Shown: in pieces, positions 33,406 through 42,185 of the stretch
Layout: each line of letters begins with the position of its first letter
Position numbering within the stretch: the first letter of the stretch is position 1
Origin: Ruminococcus sp.
GTDB lineage: Bacteria; Bacillota; Clostridia; Oscillospirales; Acutalibacteraceae
Direction of reading: 5' to 3'
NCBI GenBank assembly: GCA_022510955.1
Contig: JAFLSM010000017.1
Coordinates: 1-44,585 of the forward strand
Length of the DNA stretch: 44,585 nt
The notes under the pieces: model-generated
The model's database searches: none
What the model was told of the DNA's origin: nothing
What the model saw: the letters and a program-made list of their open reading frames with translations, nothing else
Translations under genes and position numbers: made by a program

Positions 33406-33434
33406 ATTGTATCAAATCTGCATATTATTGTCAA
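33406..33434 (-). promoter_or_regulatory. Promoter of tRNA-Pro
   Basis: On the minus strand, perfect -35 TTGACA (33429-33434), a 17-bp spacer and -10 TACAAT (33406-33411), 14 bp before the tRNA. The rest of the gap to 33614 shows no gene. Confidence 0.75.
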
Positions 33435-33614
33435 GTCAAACTTTTTTACGTGAATATTAAGCTTAATCACAGCTATAAAACAGTTTTCAATATATTTACT
33501 CCTGATGTTTTAAAAAACATCATAATTCAAACTCAAACAAATCACTGTAATTAAGTGAATTACTCTTAAACCAATGAATTTTGAATTGTAAATACTTATT
33601 AAATCTATAATCAA

Positions 33615-33650
33615 AAAGACAAAAAGCGTTGTCATATGACAACGCTTTTA
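33615..33650 (-). terminator. Terminator of the surface-protein gene
   Basis: A 14-bp perfect stem (AAAAGCGTTGTCAT, 33622-33635, with 33636-33649) is followed on the minus strand by a TGTCTTTTTG tail. Confidence 0.75.
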
Positions 33651-33672
33651 AAGTCAATAAATTAAGTTCAAA

Positions 33673-34809
33673 TTAGAACTGTCTCTTCTTTCTTGCAAGG
33701 AACATAACGCCTGCTGCAGCAACTACAACGCCACCGAATACAAAGAAAATTGTTGTTTCCTGACCTGAGCTAACTGAGCTTGAACCACTGCTTGAGCTTG
33801 AACCAGTTGAACTTGAACCTGATCCAGTTGAGCTTGAACCTGAACCGGTTGAACTTGAACCGCCGTTGCTTGAACCACCATTTGAGCTTGAACCGCCGTT
33901 TGAGCTTGAAGCGCCGTTTGAGCCTGATGGCTTTTCATACTTAGGAGCTTCGCCTTCAATTGCCTTAATTACATTATCAAGAGCAGCAATAGCCTTCTTC
34001 TTTGCATCATCGTTAGCATAGTTAGTGCCATCATCAGCATTAATCTTATCTACAGCAAGTGAATAAGCATCAGAAGCTTTGATTCCAAGTTGATTAGCAA
34101 GTGAAGAAATATTATCCTTATTTACCTTTGCATCATCAACAGCATATTTGAAAAGATAGTCAGCAAGAAGTGAAGCATTTGTAGCGCCTTCTACAAGGGT
34201 ATCACCCTGTACTTTACCTGTTGAAGTAATAGCCTTTGGTGCTGTGATGTTTGTATTCTTTGTATAGCTAATCTTAATTGATGACTTTTGAGAATCTTCT
34301 GTATTCTCATACTTTGTGTTAGGATCAGCTACAACTGTGTCACCAAAACATTTTGAGTTGAAAACAAGCTGATATGTCTCTGCACCTGTGTTAGATGAGA
34401 ACATTACAACCCACTCATTTTTTTCATTGATTGTTGAAAGTCCGTCTGCACCCTTATCAATACCTGTCTGAAGGTCATAAGTTGCAATACCTGTGCTTGC
34501 ATCATAACTACACTTTTCTTCCTTAAGTTGCCAACCGGTATATTTCTTACCATCTGATTGAACGCTTGGATTGCGGAAAATATGGCAGTAAACAGTCTTT
34601 ACAGCGTCGCCCCACTTTGCACTTTTTACGTCAAAGTTGATTGTCTTACCGGAACCTGTTGAATCTGATTCCTGATCTGCACCAACTGCTGATGAATTAT
34701 CGTCTGCTGCAACTGCAACATCATCAACCTCTGCAGCACTTGCAGAAAATGCAGCTGTGCCAAATACCATAGCAGCAGCCATAGCAATACTTGCAAATTT
34801 TTTGAACAT
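33673..34809 (-). CDS. Secreted, membrane-anchored surface protein with putative carbohydrate-binding-like domain
   Basis: 378 aa. Signal peptide 1-26 (ends FSASA-A). An acidic spacer leads to a beta-rich region (about 55-185), beginning KTINFDVKSAKWGD, with VYCHIFRN and TGWQLKEEKCSYD, whose aromatic strands recall starch-binding CBM25/26-type modules. A helical region (about 205-285) and a Ser/Gly linker of about 50 residues come next. A C-terminal hydrophobic span (about 350-372) ends in RKKRQF. There is no LPxTG, so it should stay as a membrane anchor. No cohesin or dockerin was recognised. A role in starch adhesion is inferred from the domain look, secretion and the dockerin amylase nearby; the family itself is unnamed to me. 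RBS GGAGGAG is well placed. Confidence 0.8.
   Translation of the reverse strand: MFKKFASIAMAAAMVFGTAAFSASAAEVDDVAVAADDNSSAVGADQESDSTGSGKTINFDVKSAKWGDAVKTVYCHIFRNPSVQSDGKKYTGWQLKEEKCSYDASTGIATYDLQTGIDKGADGLSTINEKNEWVVMFSSNTGAETYQLVFNSKCFGDTVVADPNTKYENTEDSQKSSIKISYTKNTNITAPKAITSTGKVQGDTLVEGATNASLLADYLFKYAVDDAKVNKDNISSLANQLGIKASDAYSLAVDKINADDGTNYANDDAKKKAIAALDNVIKAIEGEAPKYEKPSGSNGASSSNGGSSSNGGSSNGGSSSTGSGSSSTGSGSSSTGSSSSSGSSSVSSGQETTIFFVFGGVVVAAAGVMFLARKKRQF
33770..33933 (-). repeat. Ser/Gly linker tandem repeat in the surface protein
   Basis: Short repeats coding SSSNGG and SSSTGSG units; likely a flexible spacer across the cell wall. Confidence 0.8.
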
Positions 34810-34869
34810 TTTGTCTCCTCCTAAAATTGTTCATTATATTCCAAGGAATATATTTACCTTAGTATAGTT

Positions 34870-34898
34870 ATTATACAATAAATTAACTAAAACTTCAA
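34870..34898 (-). promoter_or_regulatory. Promoter of the surface-protein gene
   Basis: On the minus strand, -35 TTGAAG (34893-34898), a 17-bp spacer and perfect -10 TATAAT (34870-34875). An 8-bp inverted repeat (34835-34842 with 34845-34852) lies in the leader. The rest of 34899-35089 is AT-rich without a gene. Confidence 0.6.
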
Positions 34899-35089
34899 TA
34901 TTTCAGAATCATTTATTTGCACAATGTTTTAATTTCCCGTTTGTTGAAATTTCACAATAAATGCTACAAAATAGAATTTTAGCAGTATAATGATAAGTTT
35001 TATCACACCAAAATCGTTACAGCGTTGTCATAACTGCTTGTCAATTATTTGCCACTATCATTAATACTCACTTTTACGGAAAATTATTA

Positions 35090-35126
35090 CATTAAAACGG
35101 TGCAATCAAATAAATGATTGCACCGT
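35090..35126 (-). terminator. Terminator of alaS
   Basis: A perfect 12-bp stem (35097-35108 with 35115-35126) is followed on the minus strand by TTTTAAT. Confidence 0.8.
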
Positions 35127-35139
35127 GATACTAATTTAA

Positions 35140-37770
35140 TTACTTCAACATTTCAAAAACAGTTGCTTTAACACTGTCAAGTGCAGTTTGTACCTTGTCG
35201 GCATCTTTGGCACCTGCCATAGCCATATCAGGCTTACCACCGCCGTTACCGCCTGCAATTTGAGCAGTAGCCTTTACAATTTTTCCTGCATTTGCTCCAA
35301 GCTGTCTTGCCTCACTGCCACAAGATGCTGCAAATGTCACCTTATCGTCATTGACTGCAGCAAGTACAACAACGCTCTTTGGCGCTGTGTCTCTTGCACG
35401 CTCACACATTGCACGCAAAACATCAGCATTTGCATCATCAATTTTCCCTGTAATAATTCTAACGCCGTTTTCAACCTCTGTTCCCGCAAACAGTGTGTCT
35501 ATCTGAGTAACTGCAAGCTTTCTGTTGAGGTCGGCAATCTCCTTCTGCTGAGCCTTAATCAGTTCGCTTGCTTTTTGCACACCCTCAATAAGAAGTTTTG
35601 GATTGTTAATCTTAAGAGCATCGCAAACTGCCATAATTGACGCATTTGCATTGTTAATATATTTAAGCACCTCAATGCCGGTGATAGCCTCAATTCTTCT
35701 TACACCGGAAGCAACAGAGCCCTCCTGACGAATTTTGAAAAGTCCGAGGTTAGATGTATTCTTCACATGTGTACCGCCGCAGAACTCTATTGAGAAATCA
35801 TCAACACTGACAACACGCACAACATCGCCGTACTTCTCACCGAACAAAGCCATAGCACCAAGCTTTTTAGCTTCTTCAATAGGCATTTCCTTTGTAACAA
35901 CTTTTAAACCGTCAAGAATTTTTTCATTTACAAGCTTTTCAACCTTTGCAAGCTCATCATTTGTAAGAGCCTCAAAGTGAGTAAAGTCAAAACGGAAATA
36001 TGAATCGGTAACAAGCTGACCTGCCTGCTGAACATGGTTGCCGAGCACATCACGCAATGCAGCCTGCAAAAGGTGAGCTGCTGTATGATTGCGAGTAATA
36101 TCGTAACGGCGTTCATCATCAACTGTGGCGTCAGCAATATCACCAACACTTACCATACCGCTTGTAACAGTGCAGGCATGCAGATATACACCGCTCAGAT
36201 CTTTTGTTGTATCGTCAACATCAGCCGAGAAATTAGCACCTGCAATCACACCTGTATCGCCAACCTGACCACCGCTTTCAGCATAGAAAGGAGTTCTGTC
36301 AAGCACTATAATTGCACTCTCGCCCTCGCTTACGCTGTCAACACGCTCGCCGTCCTTGACGATAGCTAAAACCTTTGTATCAATTTTAAGGTCATCATAT
36401 CCCAAAAACTCTGTCTTTGCAATATCTGACAGGTCAGTTGTATCAGAAATCCACGCATCTGCGCCTGCATTTTTTCTGGCATTTCGTGAACGAACCTTCT
36501 GCTCCTTTAAAAGATCGTGGAAACGGTCAACATCAACATCAATACCCTTTTCCTCAAGAATTTCTCTTGTAAGGTCAATAGGGAATCCGAATGTATCGTT
36601 AAGCTTAAATGCATCCTCACCGCTCAGAGTCTTAATATCGCCCTTATCAATTATATCCTGCAACATTCTAAAGCCCTGGTCAATAGTCTTTGCAAAGCTT
36701 TCTTCCTCAACTCTGATAACCTTTGTAATAAACTCCTGCTTTTCCTTAAGCTCAGGATAAGCAGTGAGATTTTCCTTAATAACAGTGTCGCAAACTTTAT
36801 AGAGGAACGGCTCATAGTATCCCAAAAGTCTGCCGTGACGGGCAGCTCTTCTGAGCAAACGGCGAAGTACATAGCCCCTGCCCTCATTTGAAGGCATAAC
36901 ACCGTCGCCAATCATAAATGTTGTGCTTCTGATGTGGTCTGTGATAACACGAAGCGAAATATCACTCTTGTCATCTTTGCCGTATTCAACGCCTGTAATC
37001 TGTGATATGTGCTTCATAATATTCTGAATTGTATCAACGAGGAAAAGATTATCAACGCCCTGCATAACGCAAGCAAGTCTTTCAAGACCCATACCTGTAT
37101 CAATGTTTGGATGAGCAAGCGGAGTGTAATTGCCCTTTCCGTCGCTTTCAAACTGTGTAAATACAAGATTCCATACCTCAACAAATCGGTCACATTCGCA
37201 ACCAACATGACAATCCGGTTTACCGCAGCCTTTTTCATCGCCTCTGTCAAAATAAATCTCAGAGCAAGGACCGCAAGGACCGGAGCCATGCTCCCAGAAG
37301 TTATCCTCTTTGCCCATACGAACCATATGGTCAGGAGCAACACCTACTTCCTCTGTCCAAATCTTATAAGCTTCGTCATCATCCTGATAGATAGAAACAT
37401 ACAGCTTTTCGGCAGGCATTTTGAGAACCTCAGTAAAGAATTCCCAAGCCCATGCAGTAGCTTCACGCTTAAAGTAATCGCCAAATGAGAAGTTACCGAG
37501 CATTTCAAAGAATGTGCCGTGACGAGCAGTAATGCCAACACGCTCAATGTCAGGTGTACGAATACATTTCTGGCAAGTTGTCACACGCTTTCTCGGCGGT
37601 GTAATCTCTCCTGTAAAATACTTCTTCATTGGAGCCATACCACTGTTGATAAGCAGTAAGCTGTTGTCATCCTTTGGAACAAGCTGAAAGCTTGGCAAAC
37701 GCAAGCAGCCCTTTGTTTCAAAGAAAGAAAGGAACTTTTCTCTTAGTTCATTAAGTCCTGTCCACTCCAT
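35140..37770 (-). CDS. alaS: Alanyl-tRNA synthetase
   Basis: 876 aa, full length. It charges tRNA-Ala in the cytoplasm. The class II core is at the N-terminus (FLSFFETKGCLRLPSFQLVP, then RHGTFFEMLGNFSFGDYFK and GMGLERLA). The editing domain has the zinc ligands HTAAHLLQAAL and FCGGTHV. The C-terminal region ends in the DHHA1-type Gly-rich stretch AGGNGGGKPDMAMAGAKD. RBS AAGGAGAG precedes the ATG. It is monocistronic, controlled by a T-box leader and a consensus promoter. Confidence 0.98.
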   Translation of the reverse strand: MEWTGLNELREKFLSFFETKGCLRLPSFQLVPKDDNSLLLINSGMAPMKKYFTGEITPPRKRVTTCQKCIRTPDIERVGITARHGTFFEMLGNFSFGDYFKREATAWAWEFFTEVLKMPAEKLYVSIYQDDDEAYKIWTEEVGVAPDHMVRMGKEDNFWEHGSGPCGPCSEIYFDRGDEKGCGKPDCHVGCECDRFVEVWNLVFTQFESDGKGNYTPLAHPNIDTGMGLERLACVMQGVDNLFLVDTIQNIMKHISQITGVEYGKDDKSDISLRVITDHIRSTTFMIGDGVMPSNEGRGYVLRRLLRRAARHGRLLGYYEPFLYKVCDTVIKENLTAYPELKEKQEFITKVIRVEEESFAKTIDQGFRMLQDIIDKGDIKTLSGEDAFKLNDTFGFPIDLTREILEEKGIDVDVDRFHDLLKEQKVRSRNARKNAGADAWISDTTDLSDIAKTEFLGYDDLKIDTKVLAIVKDGERVDSVSEGESAIIVLDRTPFYAESGGQVGDTGVIAGANFSADVDDTTKDLSGVYLHACTVTSGMVSVGDIADATVDDERRYDITRNHTAAHLLQAALRDVLGNHVQQAGQLVTDSYFRFDFTHFEALTNDELAKVEKLVNEKILDGLKVVTKEMPIEEAKKLGAMALFGEKYGDVVRVVSVDDFSIEFCGGTHVKNTSNLGLFKIRQEGSVASGVRRIEAITGIEVLKYINNANASIMAVCDALKINNPKLLIEGVQKASELIKAQQKEIADLNRKLAVTQIDTLFAGTEVENGVRIITGKIDDANADVLRAMCERARDTAPKSVVVLAAVNDDKVTFAASCGSEARQLGANAGKIVKATAQIAGGNGGGKPDMAMAGAKDADKVQTALDSVKATVFEMLK

Positions 37771-37795
37771 TTATATCTCTCCTTAAAATAATTTA

Positions 37796-38084
37796 CAAAA
37801 AATAAAAACTGCCCCATTGAAAAACAATGGGACAGGATAAAACAAATCCTGCGGTACCACCCAAATTGACACTGTTATACTACTCTATTGAAGATTAGTA
37901 TTAATATCCGCTTTGAGTAATCGTCAGATTACATGCCCATAACGCAGGTCTGCGTTGTGCTTAATCACACAAAGCTCAGGGGTAGCGTGTCAGAATCCTG
38001 CCTTAAGTCTTGCACCGACCGACTTTTCTCTGAAAGGCTATAAAAACTGACTAATCCCGTCACAGCCAAATAAAATATTAAACT
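37796..38084 (-). ncRNA. T-box leader of alaS
   Basis: On the minus strand a long stem I is followed by the T-box GGGTGGTACCGC (37851-37862), which pairs with the uncharged tRNA acceptor end. A GCT alanine codon in CACGCTACC (37984-37986) is the likely specifier. The antiterminator arm AGGAT...ATCCT follows. The competing terminator is an 11-bp stem (37825-37835 with about 37809-37819) followed by TTTTTATTTTTT. Uncharged tRNA-Ala should favour read-through. A 28-bp palindromic repeat (37874-37901) sits between stem I and the T-box. Confidence 0.92.
37874..37901. repeat. ATACTAATC palindromic repeat, copy inside the alaS T-box
   Basis: 27 of 28 bases match the reverse complement of 29108-29135. 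It can fold on itself, forming a stem within the T-box linker. Confidence 0.7.
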
Positions 38085-38090
38085 TATTAA

Positions 38091-38119
38091 AGTATAAATC
38101 CGTTTTCGCCACTTGTCAA
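38091..38119 (-). promoter_or_regulatory. Promoter of alaS
   Basis: On the minus strand, perfect -35 TTGACA (38114-38119), a 17-bp spacer and -10 TATACT (38091-38096), starting RNA near 38084. Confidence 0.8.
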
Positions 38120-38159
38120 TATTTTTTTCACCGCATCATAAATTTTATTTGAATTATAA

Positions 38160-38378
38160 TTCAGATTCCCGAAGTTTAAACTTTTGTTGTGTTTCAAAGT
38201 TTTTTACTTTCGCTTTTTTTACTTTCGCTTCATAAATTTAGTTTATATTAAAACTTATGCTCCCGAAGTTTAAACTTTTGTTGTATTTCAAAGTTTTTTA
38301 CTTTCGCTTCATGAGTTTAATTTATATTAAAACTTATGCTCCCAAAATTTAAACTTCTATTGTGTTTCAAACTTCATT
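38160..38378. repeat. Tandem repeat, about 79-bp unit, 2.5 copies
   Basis: Units begin at about 38167, 38261 and 38340 with TCCCGAAGTTTAAAC or a variant. The first unit is 94 bp because a 15-bp piece (TTTTTTACTTTCGCT) is itself doubled; the second is 79 bp, and the third is partial and more diverged. The DNA is rich in T-runs and has no open frame. It lies between the U32 gene and the alaS promoter, with no spacer variation of a CRISPR kind. Confidence 0.85.
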
Positions 38379-38478
38379 TTTATACGCTCTAACGGTAAAA
38401 AATAAAATTGAATATAACACATTGACTGAAAAACAATGAATAAAATTAACTTTCAAATAAAAACCATAGTCATACAGA

Positions 38479-39702
38479 TTATAAATCTCGTTTTTTACGA
38501 ATTACCGAACCCTTTGGTACAAAGGAATCACACTTCATTTTAAGCCTCTCAACAGGATGCGGTGCACTGTCAACCATCTGACCGTACTGATTTTCAAGTG
38601 AAATACACTTAATGTTAAAAGGAATACCGCTTGGCGGCAAAACATCCAAGGTATCTCCTGTAAAGAATTTATTCCTCTGTGTGATAACACAGGTTGTGTT
38701 GTCAATTTCTTCCTCACATACAGCCACGGCATCATAATGACGAATATATCCGCCGTTGCCTGTAACCTGTCCCGGCTCACCGCCGAGGTAAAAACCTGTG
38801 TTGTATTCCCTGTGACTAATCTTTTCAAGCTCTTCCTTAATCCAAGGCTTAAGTACAAAATTCTTTCCCTCGGCAACATAATCATCAACGGCGTGACGAT
38901 AAGCATTGGTTGTAACAGCCGTATAATATGCCGACTTTGCCCTGCCCTCAATTTTAAGGCTTGAAACACCTGCCTCTATAAGCTCGGGCAAATGCTCAAT
39001 CATGCACAAATCACGGGAATTGTAAAGAAAAGTACCGCCGTTTTCCTCTTCAACAGGAAAATACTGACCCTCTCGGTTCTCCTCAAACAAATGATACTTC
39101 CATCTGCAAGGCTGAGCACAATCGCCGTGGTTTGCATCTCTGCCTGTCATATAACTTGAAATCAGACATCTGCCTGAAAAAGACACGCACATTGCACCGT
39201 GTACAAAGCACTCAATTTCAAGTTCTTTCGGGATTTTTGCACGCATCTCGGCAATCTCAGAAATAGGAATTTCTCTTGCGAGCACTACCCTTGATGCACC
39301 CATATTATAAAGCACATTAGCTGTCTGGTAGTTTGTAACACCTGCCTGTGTTGACACATGAAGTGCAACATTTGGCGCATACTTCTTTGCCAAATCCATA
39401 ATACCGAGGTCTGCTATAATCAGTGCGTCCACTCCGCATTCCTGCGCATAGCTCAAAAAATCGGGCAACGCTTCCAGCTCGTGATTGCGTGGTAAAATAT
39501 TTGCGGTCACATGAATTTTTGCACCCTTGCTGTGTGCAAGCTCACATGCCTGCTTTAATTGTGTATTGTCAAAGTTTTTGGATGCCGAACGCATACCAAA
39601 CATTTTTCCTGCAAGAAACACTGCATCTGCTCCAAAATTCAGTGCAGAATTTAGACATTCCATATCTCCTGCAGGGGATAAAATTTCAGGTTTAGTTATC
39701 AT
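38479..39702 (-). CDS. Peptidase U32-family protein (tRNA hydroxylation type)
   Basis: 407 aa. The family start KPEILSPAGDMECL, LHVSTQAGVTN, and the signature VHGAMCVSFSGRCLISSYM with the Cys cluster CAQPCRW are clear, followed by SLKIEGRAKSAYY. Members such as TrhP/YrrN-YrrO and RlhA take part in hydroxylation of tRNA or rRNA using prephenate-derived groups, and probably carry an iron-sulfur cluster through these Cys; old annotation as collagenase is doubtful. The gene overlaps the end of mltG by 11 bp, so it is coupled to it. It is the last gene of the tmk operon; no clear terminator follows. Confidence 0.9.
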   Translation of the reverse strand: MITKPEILSPAGDMECLNSALNFGADAVFLAGKMFGMRSASKNFDNTQLKQACELAHSKGAKIHVTANILPRNHELEALPDFLSYAQECGVDALIIADLGIMDLAKKYAPNVALHVSTQAGVTNYQTANVLYNMGASRVVLAREIPISEIAEMRAKIPKELEIECFVHGAMCVSFSGRCLISSYMTGRDANHGDCAQPCRWKYHLFEENREGQYFPVEEENGGTFLYNSRDLCMIEHLPELIEAGVSSLKIEGRAKSAYYTAVTTNAYRHAVDDYVAEGKNFVLKPWIKEELEKISHREYNTGFYLGGEPGQVTGNGGYIRHYDAVAVCEEEIDNTTCVITQRNKFFTGDTLDVLPPSGIPFNIKCISLENQYGQMVDSAPHPVERLKMKCDSFVPKGSVIRKKRDL

Positions 39703-41035
39703 AGCTTGCTATATACTCCAAATTAGCTTCTTGTTCGTAAAGTGTTGATGCATAATACGCATTTCCCTGTTTGTCATGGCAGAAATAATAATATCCTGTT
39801 GAAGACGGATTAAGTGCTGCCAAAATAGCTTCCATTCCCGGACTGCAAATTTCACCTGCCGGCAGACCTGAGTGGCTGTATGTTTCATACTTACTCGAAT
39901 AGTTTGAGCCCTCGCTTGCAGGCACATCCTTTGCTGTTCTGTAAGGATAGAACTGTGTTGAATCCAAACCGAGTGTTCCCACACCCATATCGGCACCTGA
40001 TTCCAGACGGTTATGAAGCACCGAAGAAATAACATACATATCGTCAGCATTGGCTGCCTCAGCCTGAATGATTGAGGCAATAATCATAATGTCGTCAAAA
40101 GAATAATTTGACTTTTGCTCTTCTGCCATTTTGACAACAGTTGTTTTCTTTGAATATCCGCTGACCTCTTGTTTTTCATGAATTTTTAACTCATAGTTGT
40201 TCAAGAACTTATAGATAATCGCCTTTGGGTCCTCATTCAAGTAAAATTCATATGTATCGGGATACAAATAACCCTCAAGTTTATAATATCTGTCAGTCTT
40301 GTTCGTGATTGCAGCAAGAAAATCAAAATCTTCGTCAAAATCATCAGAGCCGAGAAGCTGTAAAAATCCTTCTCTGTCATTCAATGCTCCCTGTTCCTGC
40401 AAAGTGTTTGCAATTTCAAGTACATTCTGTCCTTCAAGGATGGTAACAGATACTGTATCTGTTCTGTTAGATGAACTGAGCAAATAGTTTACGATTGCTT
40501 CATAGTCCATATTCTTTCGCATTTCATATGAACCCTGTGTAAAGTCATCGTCAGCTTTTGTAAGCTTTGCATACAACTTAAAATATGACGGCTCGTCAAT
40601 AATACCCTTATGTACAAGTGCCGCTGTAACCGTTTCAAGCGTCGGATTTTCAGGAATATCAACCTGAACAGTTCCTGAATCCTTACGGTTGATAGCCAGC
40701 ATATCATTCATACCTGTAATGATAAACATTGCAGTCATTACTCCGACAATAACCACCGACACAAGCCAAATCAGGTTAAAAATCCTGCGATTGTGCTTAT
40801 CCTTTGACTTCTGAGCCTTTTTTTCTTCTTTTTTTAATTTTTTCAGCGCCTTTTTTGAACTGCGTTCAAGTTGTTCCTTAACATCCTCGCCACTAAAAGA
40901 ATTTAGTTCGGAATCATTATCATCCCAATCAGGCTCTTGCCTATTGTTTTCAATGTTAAGCCTGAACTGCTCTGCTCTGCGACGACGCTGTTCTTCAAGC
41001 AATTTTTCAGTTTCGTTGTAGTTGTCCACGCCCAT
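39692..41035 (-). CDS. mltG: Endolytic transglycosylase MltG
   Basis: 447 aa. A charged cytoplasmic part with KKALKKLKKEEKKA comes first, one span follows (about 87-110), then a LysM-like subdomain (about 125-200) and the YceG catalytic domain. Landmarks are LEGYLYPDTYEF, ASIIQAEAA with the catalytic Glu, VLHNRLE, DSTQFYPY and SHSGLPAGEICSPGMEAILA. It cuts nascent glycan strands at the outer membrane face and sets chain length. It starts 4 bp after the folate gene with RBS AAAGGGA, and overlaps the U32 gene. Confidence 0.95.
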   Translation of the reverse strand: MGVDNYNETEKLLEEQRRRRAEQFRLNIENNRQEPDWDDNDSELNSFSGEDVKEQLERSSKKALKKLKKEEKKAQKSKDKHNRRIFNLIWLVSVVIVGVMTAMFIITGMNDMLAINRKDSGTVQVDIPENPTLETVTAALVHKGIIDEPSYFKLYAKLTKADDDFTQGSYEMRKNMDYEAIVNYLLSSSNRTDTVSVTILEGQNVLEIANTLQEQGALNDREGFLQLLGSDDFDEDFDFLAAITNKTDRYYKLEGYLYPDTYEFYLNEDPKAIIYKFLNNYELKIHEKQEVSGYSKKTTVVKMAEEQKSNYSFDDIMIIASIIQAEAANADDMYVISSVLHNRLESGADMGVGTLGLDSTQFYPYRTAKDVPASEGSNYSSKYETYSHSGLPAGEICSPGMEAILAALNPSSTGYYYFCHDKQGNAYYASTLYEQEANLEYIASYDN

Positions 41036-41039
41036 AAAA

Positions 41040-41636
41040 TCATCCCTTTGAATACAAATTGTTTGTATGATTTATATATTTTTCCGTAATTAAAATATCC
41101 ACAGGTCTGTCGTAATTTCCCCTTGGCAACTCGTGTTCTGTACATTTTGAATAGCACAGTCCGACTGTTATACCTCCAAAGCGTTCCAAAAACCTGTCGT
41201 AATATCCCTTTCCAAAACCGACACGATAGCCAAACATATCAAAGCAAATACCCGGAACAATGCACAAACCGTCATCTAAATCTTTAACTTGTTCGCATAT
41301 CTCCTCATTCGGTTCCATAATGCCAAAAGCACCTTTTTCAAGCTGATTCATAGAGCTTATGTAATAAAACTCCATCCTGCCTTTTTTGTCCGTGCATCTC
41401 GGCACAGCAACCTGCTTGCCGTCGTTAAAAGCACGCTCAATTATATCCATTGTATCAACTTCAATTTTTGACGACACAAACACAAACAGATTTTTGCATT
41501 GCCTGTACTCCTCTAAGCTCCAAAAACTTTGGGCAAGACTTTTGTCAAGCAATTTTTTAACATCAGCAGGACAGTTTTCTCTTATTTTCCTGTGCTTTGC
41601 ACGCAGGTCAGCTTTTAATGCTTTTACATTAATCAC
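41040..41636 (-). CDS. 5-formyltetrahydrofolate cyclo-ligase
   Basis: 198 aa. It converts 5-formyl-THF to 5,10-methenyl-THF with ATP, salvaging folate. The family shows as the basic N-terminus (LKADLRAKHRKIR), VFVSSKIEVDT, VPRCTDKKGRMEFYYI, VPGICFDMFGYRVGFGKGYYDRFL (the ATP loop) and LPRGNYDRPVDILITEK. GTG at 41636 overlaps the upstream stop (GTGA), suggesting translational coupling; GTG at 41642 is also possible. No strong RBS is seen, which fits coupling. Confidence 0.93.
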   Translation of the reverse strand: MINVKALKADLRAKHRKIRENCPADVKKLLDKSLAQSFWSLEEYRQCKNLFVFVSSKIEVDTMDIIERAFNDGKQVAVPRCTDKKGRMEFYYISSMNQLEKGAFGIMEPNEEICEQVKDLDDGLCIVPGICFDMFGYRVGFGKGYYDRFLERFGGITVGLCYSKCTEHELPRGNYDRPVDILITEKYINHTNNLYSKG

Positions 41637-42172
41637 AGGCACTGCATATCACCGATTACCTTGTCAGCAGCTTCCTTTGAAATAGCTTTTGATACTATTG
41701 CGTGTCCAAATTCAACGGCACAGCCTGCACCCTTTGCAGTAATCACATTGCCGTCGATTTCGGTGTGAGCCGCTGTATATTCTGCACCCTTAAGTTCTGT
41801 GTCAAACCCTGGAAAACAGGTAGCCTTTCTGCCCTCAAGATAGCCGAGATGTCCGAGTATTGACGGAGCAGCACAGATGGCAGCAACAATCTTTTCATTT
41901 TCATAAGCATATTTTACGGCATCAATCACACCCTGTGACTTTTCAAGATTAACAGTACCGGGCATTCCTCCGGGCAAAATTACACCCTCAATATTATCAA
42001 GATTAATCTCACTTAATGCAATGTCAGCCTTGACCGTCACATTATGAGAGCCTGTAACCTCAATGCCTGTCACACCAACAGTCTTTACATCAAGCTTTGC
42101 TCTGCGCAACATATCAACGGGGGCCAAAGCCTCAACTTCTTCAAAGCCGTCAGCTAAAAATACATAGAACAT
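41633..42172 (-). CDS. DJ-1/PfpI-family protein
   Basis: 179 aa single domain. The conserved Glu (DGFEEVEAL) and the nucleophile-elbow Cys (AAICAAPSIL) are present, as are GVILPGGMPG and the C-terminal GAGCAVEFGHAIV. The bacterial relatives (YajL/ThiJ type) are called glyoxalase-like, deglycase-like or chaperone-like; the activity is debated, so no specific reaction is given. RBS AGGAAA precedes the ATG. It overlaps the cyclo-ligase gene. Confidence 0.93.
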   Translation of the reverse strand: MFYVFLADGFEEVEALAPVDMLRRAKLDVKTVGVTGIEVTGSHNVTVKADIALSEINLDNIEGVILPGGMPGTVNLEKSQGVIDAVKYAYENEKIVAAICAAPSILGHLGYLEGRKATCFPGFDTELKGAEYTAAHTEIDGNVITAKGAGCAVEFGHAIVSKAISKEAADKVIGDMQCL

Positions 42173-42185
42173 ATCGCATTTCCTT

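Noticed and set aside
33188..33470. Open frames over the tRNA-Pro region on both strands
   Set aside because: They cover the tRNA and its terminator and have no RBS or protein-like sequence.
33673..33780. Sortase LPxTG anchor in the surface protein
   Set aside because: A hydrophobic span and basic tail are present, but no LPxTG-like pentapeptide precedes them; the residues before the span read SSGQETT.
38160..38378. CRISPR array
   Set aside because: Units are contiguous tandem copies with a 79-94 bp period, no short constant repeat with unique spacers, and no cas genes nearby.
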